10,398 nt of DNA from NCBI GenBank assembly GCA_027577415.1, contig JANBQS010000922.1, positions 1 to 10,398 on the forward strand. Direction: 5' to 3'. The notes below the pieces were generated by a model. That model did no database searches. It was not told the origin of the DNA and was given only the letters and a program-made list of their open reading frames with translations. Every line of letters starts with the position of its first letter. Position 1 is the first letter of the stretch. Source of the DNA: Coemansia sp. RSA 922 (Eukaryota; Kickxellomycota; Kickxellomycetes; Kickxellales; Kickxellaceae). Position numbers and translations under genes: made by a program. Below, piece after piece: positions 7,730 to 10,398 of the stretch.

Positions 7730-7996
7730 CTATTGAAAGTATCCGATGCTGCGCAAGTAGAGGTACATCGCGAGCCACTGCTGCTGCGACATATTCCTTG
7801 GTGGCATGTTAGTCACTAGCTGCCGAGCTTGAAGAGAAACCAGGTCTAGCCCAGCAATGGGCATGGCTTCAGGGATAGCAATAGCTGCGGCATCAGGTAT
7901 AGCAATAGGCCCGGGTCCAGGAATGGGGTTTGGCATGGCTGAAGCACATGCGACCAGAGCGCCAATAAACAAAGTAGCGATAGTAGACGAGTACAT
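7730..7996 (-). CDS. Small secreted proline/alanine-rich protein, hypothetical
   Basis: This 88-residue protein has a clear signal peptide: MYSSTIATLFIGALVACASA with an ASA|MP cleavage site at 20/21. The mature part starts with a low-complexity segment (about 21-50) built of PIPGPGP, IAIPDAAA and IAIPEAMPIA units, and ends in a more structured tail with QQQWLAMYLYLRSIGYFQ. One N-glycosylation sequon (NMS, 68-70) is present, and no cysteine follows the signal peptide. The only dibasic-like site is a lone R in QARQ, so Kex2 processing into peptides is not obvious. I recognise no family. It could be a cell-wall, adhesive or effector-like protein; that is inference from secretion and composition only. 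A good TATA box (TATAAAAA) lies 112 bp upstream, supporting expression. The gene is divergent from another small secreted-protein gene at 8827. Confidence 0.7.
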   Translation of the reverse strand: MYSSTIATLFIGALVACASAMPNPIPGPGPIAIPDAAAIAIPEAMPIAGLDLVSLQARQLVTNMPPRNMSQQQWLAMYLYLRSIGYFQ

Positions 7997-8107
7997 TATT
8001 AGAGAGGGCTTGAGTAGTGGCTTTGGAGTATTAGAGTATCGAGAGTAGAGGTATCAGTTAGAGAGTCTTTTTTTGTTTTTTAAAAAAGTGGTGGCACCAT
8101 TACAGCC

Positions 8108-8115
8108 TTTTTATA
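8108..8115 (-). promoter_or_regulatory. TATA box of the small secreted-protein gene
   Basis: TATAAAAA reads on the minus strand from 8115 to 8108, in a GC-rich flank (GGCCGCCG just upstream), 112 bp before the ATG at 7996. It is the clearest TATA element in the window. Confidence 0.6.
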
Positions 8116-8324
8116 CGGCGGCCAGAGAATGCAAAAAGGTATCGACACGAATGTAAAGTAATTCATCTGTATTTGGTATTGTTCATTCGAGGGTCCAATT
8201 AAGACCATGGGGGTCAAGCGTTCATGTCCACGCATACGTCCCTTTTCATTTGCTTTCAAAGAAAAAAAAAATAAAGGCTGGCATAATCGGCAATTGCAGA
8301 ATGCGCAATCCGCTATTGTCTAAA

Positions 8325-8344
8325 GCTGTACTTTATAGTACAGC
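8325..8344. repeat. Perfect 8-bp inverted repeat with a TTAT loop
   Basis: GCTGTACT (8325-8332) and AGTACAGC (8337-8344) are exact reverse complements around TTAT. The element could be a hairpin in RNA or a dyad site for a regulator of the divergent secreted-protein genes. It is followed by no U-tract, so it does not resemble a terminator. Confidence 0.45.
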
Positions 8345-8761
8345 ACCACTCTTTTCTTTTTTATAGCAATCCATGGCAACAATAAACAAAGCACATGTGC
8401 ACTCACATATCCACGATTTACAATTGTTCCCTTCTCCGCGAAATGAGAATACTACGTAATAGTATCGTTGGTCTGAGCGGCATTAAATAAAACATTTTTT
8501 GTTCTAATTGTAGAATTGAGAGAGCAGGTGACAAGCATGTGTGGGGGGGATGAGAAGCGGGGTCAGCGAAGCTTGTGCAACAAAAAAAATTTGTATACGT
8601 GAGAACCATTAAAAACTGCATTTCTTTACGCTACATTTAATGTGAAACACCTGCCCACCAGCTCTGTCCATGTATTGACACAATCGGAACTATCGTGGAT
8701 TCAGCCAATACTCACGTCCTTCGAATCCCGAACAGCTAAAACCAGGCGAACAATAGAGAAA

Positions 8762-8812
8762 ATGAGTACATTTTCTGCTTTCCGAGCGCCCGCACATCTA
8801 CAAACACAATAA
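8762..8812 (+). promoter_or_regulatory. Upstream ORF (16 codons) before the secreted-protein gene at 8827
   Basis: ATG at 8762-8764 opens MSTFSAFRAPAHLQTQ and stops at TAA 8810-8812, 14 bp before the main ATG. If transcription starts upstream of 8762, this ORF would be scanned first and could damp translation. The transcription start is unknown, so this is a candidate only. Confidence 0.25.
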
Positions 8813-8826
8813 TTGACACCTAAACA

Positions 8827-9276
8827 ATGCAAATTACAAAGCTACTCTTGCTTATAGCCGGCGCAGCTGTAGTGGGAGGGTTGAATGAAAAGCAGGAGCA
8901 GACTGTAACAGATTTGATAGCGATTCTCAAGCGCGGTACGAGCATTTACCCGCTCGAAGATTTGCTGCACCAGTTGGCGTTGGTAATGGATTTCAAGAAA
9001 AGCGCCGCTCGACTTAACAGATTTTCACCAGGGTCAAAGACAGCCTACGCGACCATACATGATATGCTGATATACGTCGATACCAATGGCAAGCACACTA
9101 CGGAGCAGCACGAAAAACTACGCGAGTTGACGGATATTATAGGCGCAAAGGTTCTCCAACTAAACTCCAAGAAAGCCAGTTTCAAGACTGTCGTTCTGGA
9201 AGACGAAGAGGTCAACGATAGTGAAGACGATGATGCGACTAGTACTACCAAGGCATCTATGAGGCCTATCGCTTAA
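8827..9276 (+). CDS. Small secreted alpha-helical protein with acidic tail, hypothetical
   Basis: This 149-residue protein begins with a strong signal peptide (MQITKLLLLIAGAAVVGG, cleavage near 18/19). The mature part is predicted by eye to be helical, with amphipathic stretches such as TVTDLIAILKRG, LEDLLHQLALVMDF, TAYATIHDMLIYVD and KLRELTDIIGAKVLQL. It then runs into an acidic linker (LEDEEVNDSEDDDA) and an S/T-rich end. There are no cysteines and one sequon (NDS, 130-132). I recognise no family; it may be a lineage-specific secreted or cell-surface protein. The start follows AAACA and is the only sensible ATG, given the signal peptide. AATAAA at 9296-9301 is a possible polyadenylation signal. 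It is convergent with the CINP-like gene, only 42 bp between stops. Confidence 0.75.
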   Translation: MQITKLLLLIAGAAVVGGLNEKQEQTVTDLIAILKRGTSIYPLEDLLHQLALVMDFKKSAARLNRFSPGSKTAYATIHDMLIYVDTNGKHTTEQHEKLRELTDIIGAKVLQLNSKKASFKTVVLEDEEVNDSEDDDATSTTKASMRPIA

Positions 9277-9318
9277 CAATATTATTTATCTACAAAATAA
9301 AAAATTCTAGTGTAGTCT

Positions 9319-10117
9319 CTATACCTTTTCAATCCCTAGTTCAATGCGAAGCATGTCATCGTAGTCAGAGAGCATTAGTGTTGAGTTGGAGCTCGTGTCC
9401 ATTAGTTTGGCGTTTTGTAGTCCAGGCGAGTGTAGCCACGTGGATAGATATACCAGCTGTGTGTCGCTGTCTAGGGCGCCAGAAGGGGCATCGCAAAGGC
9501 CCTCAAAACTGTCGATAGTCTTGTCAATAACGTCAATATGCTCCTCACGCACTGACACGGCTTGGCGATAGACATCACAGACAGTCAGGGCTCGCTCGGC
9601 ATACCACTTTAGAGATCCAAGCGCAAACGGTTCCTCAAATTGAACTGGTAAGTGCCGCGTTGCCTGAGGCTCCTGGTCTTCAAGCGGCAAGAGCTTTAGC
9701 ATGGAGTCTGCAGCAGTTTGCATACGATCGATTTGTCGATTCTACATAAAAAAAAGTACACGGTTACACGCAAGGCTACTTAGTGCTGCTTGTATACTCA
9801 CCGGATCAACATTAGCAGAGCAATGGCGTACATGTGGTACTTGCCATCATTGTTATTTTGTGTCTCAGCTGTTCGAGCTTCTTTCTTGACATATCCAAGG
9901 CTGCCGCCATATACTTTGTCGAGAGGTCGGGAAATAGCACAGGCAAACTTGGGTGCCATACAACGGGCTCTTGCGAATTGCGCATCTGCAGCAAGAGGTT
10001 GACCAAGTCGTTGGCAATAGTGACACCGTCTTCGTTCCAGCCATCCCAAGAGCGCTCTGCTCGGTAAATATCCATCAGTGCAGCGCGTGCGTGACGTGCG
10101 GTATTGCTAGCCGACAT
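9319..10117 (-). CDS. CINP-like protein (CDK2-interacting protein family), two exons
   Basis: Exon 1 is 10117-9845 (91 codons) and exon 2 is 9741-9319, together 231 residues (human CINP has 212). Similarity to CINP appears in order: WNEDGVTIANDLVNL (about 27-41) against LNDAGFTTANNIANL; a coiled-coil helix across the splice (LEQLRHKITMM|NRQIDRMQTAADSML); the KWYAERALTVCDVYRQ helix against EVSHKLLEMYRK; and the C-terminal LVYLSTWLHSP against LSYLSMWLHQP. Human CINP binds CDK2/CDC7 and ATRIP and is a subunit of the SPATA5-SPATA5L1-C1orf109-CINP AAA+ complex, which acts in ribosome maturation and replisome turnover. The fungal role is inferred only. The first ATG is at 10117; upstream extension begins only at TTG. 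The intron is of GC-AG type. The gene lies downstream of the right-hand H3 on the same strand. Confidence 0.72.
9742..9844 (-). other. GC-AG intron of the CINP-like gene (103 bp)
   Basis: Read on the minus strand, exon 1 ends ATGATG and the intron begins GCAAGT (9844 downward), the strong consensus typical of GC-AG introns. It ends T8-ATGTAG at 9742. The join is phase 0 and continues the coiled-coil helix. A competing GTGAGT donor lies further inside the intron (minus strand, about 9802 downward), but splicing there leaves the frame stopped at TAA in CTGCTAATG. Candidate branch sites are TGCTAATG and TGTAACC. Confidence 0.75.
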
Positions 10118-10323
10118 GATAACAATAGAGGATAAAAGAATAGCTTTGCGTGTCGAATATAAAGTCGACACCAACCTCGCCGAGTGCCAATGATCGAAAG
10201 CTCACTCCAGTTTATGGTGCCATCAGAGATCATCGTCATCACAGATTAGATTTTTTTATATCGTTGGTATATTATTAACGACGGATTAATTTACATAAAG
10301 TTGTTCAGAGAGTGTAAATCGGC
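10118..10323 (-). promoter_or_regulatory. H3 3' region and CINP-like gene promoter
   Basis: This 206-bp spacer lies between the H3 stop and the CINP ATG, both on the minus strand. It is AT-rich near H3 and holds the dyad at 10150-10171. It has no similarity by eye to the spacer after the left H3 copy beyond the first two bases, so the two H3 genes share coding sequence but not 3' flanks. Confidence 0.5.
10150..10171. promoter_or_regulatory. Inverted repeat flanking the CINP-gene TATA-like element
   Basis: GTGTCGA (10150-10156) and TCGACAC (10165-10171) are exact reverse complements around the 8-bp ATATAAAG. On the CINP strand this reads CTTTATAT about 40 bp before the ATG, so a TATA-like core sits inside a 7-bp dyad. 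It could be a regulator site overlapping the core promoter. Confidence 0.4.
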
Positions 10324-10398
10324 TTAAGAGCGCTCACCGCGGAGACGGCGGGCCAGCTGCAAGTCCTTGGGCTGGATGGTGACACGGCGGCCGTGGAT
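10322..10398 (-). repeat. Right arm of the 77-bp perfect inverted repeat (histone H3 3' end)
   Basis: This is the exact reverse complement of bases 1-77, including silent codon positions. See the left arm for interpretation. Confidence 0.9.
10324..10398 (-). CDS. Histone H3, second copy, C-terminal 24 codons (5' part outside window)
   Basis: The minus-strand frame enters at 10398 in phase and ends with TAA at 10326-10324. It encodes the same RVTIQPKD and ARRLRGERS C-terminus as the left copy and is identical in every base. It faces the left copy across 10.2 kb and lies upstream of, and in the same direction as, the CINP-like gene. Complete identity at silent sites points to recent duplication, gene conversion or assembly of the same repeat at both ends. 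Confidence 0.95.
   Translation of the reverse strand: MHGRRVTIQPKDLQLARRLRGERS

Larger units (their letters stand above)
7997..8826. promoter_or_regulatory. Divergent promoter region between two small secreted-protein genes
   Basis: This 830-bp AT-rich spacer holds the TATA box for the minus-strand gene, an A10 tract near 8261-8270, GCAATTGC at 8290-8297 and a stem-loop at 8325-8344. A minus-strand ATG frame (8418-8621) is discussed among the rejected items. On the plus side a 16-codon upstream ORF (8762-8812) precedes the ATG at 8827. No RNA gene is recognised. Confidence 0.5.

Noticed and set aside
8418..8621. Minus-strand ATG frame of 67 codons with a hydrophobic start (MQFLMVLTYTNFFCC)
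   Set aside because: The hydrophobic start could pass as a signal peptide, but the rest is unconvincing (H/P/L mix from C-rich spacer), there is no TATA or homology, and chance is likelier.
9798..10049. Alternative frame of the CINP-like gene ending NNNDGKYHMYAIALLMLIR
   Set aside because: It is out of frame with both exons, lacks the CINP blocks, and lies partly in the GC-AG intron.
10118..10174. N-terminal extension of the CINP-like protein
   Set aside because: The added residues start only from TTG and run through the TATA-like dyad; ATG at 10117 is the first AUG.
1..10398. Transposon-like element with 77-bp terminal inverted repeats
   Set aside because: The repeats are histone H3 coding sequence and the interior is housekeeping genes, with no transposase, integrase or target duplication.

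Overview
The window reads as nuclear DNA of a fungus. Compact protein genes carry short GT-AG introns of about 100 bp (one with a perfect TACTAAC branch site), AT-rich spacers separate them, and every recognisable protein is eukaryotic: histone H3, SUMO-E1 subunit Aos1, ribosomal protein uL23, an ASNSD1-type asparagine-synthetase-like protein, Rtf1 of the Paf1 complex and a CINP-like protein. The CINP-like gene and the style of the conserved proteins suggest an early-diverging (zygomycete-grade) fungus, possibly Kickxellomycotina. That placement is inference, not proof.

Both ends are the last 24 codons plus stop of histone H3, in inverted orientation and identical over exactly 77 bp. The window is therefore probably a whole draft contig bounded by two convergent, near-identical H3 genes. 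Exactly 77 bp is also what a de Bruijn assembler run at k=77 leaves at a repeat boundary, so this should not be read as a transposon TIR.

Left to right: H3 3' end (+, 1-75); AOS1 (-, 141-1076); a 703-bp spacer serving as a divergent promoter; RPL25/uL23 (+, 1780-2615, three exons); ASNSD1 homologue (-, 2735-4597, two exons, with the MCGI start recovered in a small first exon); RTF1 (-, 4811-6448). Then comes an AT-rich, fast-evolving island, about 6450-8826. It holds an unrecognised small gene broken by a one-base frameshift in an A5 run (-, 6753-7182), a doubtful 37-codon ORF, and a small proline-rich secreted protein (-, 7730-7996). A second small secreted protein (+, 8827-9276) is divergent from the first across an 830-bp spacer. 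Last are a CINP-like gene (-, 9319-10117) joined across a GC-AG intron, and the second H3 3' end (-, 10324-10398).

The recognised genes are housekeeping functions in chromatin, transcription elongation, translation and SUMO activation. They show no operon-like logic and each has its own promoter. I see no mobile element, CRISPR, tRNA or rRNA. I find no convincing new multi-gene system. The best leads are the GC-AG intron of the CINP-like gene with its competing GT site, the frameshifted orphan gene, the divergent pair of secreted-protein genes, the repeat-bearing first intron of RPL25, and the H3 bracketing.
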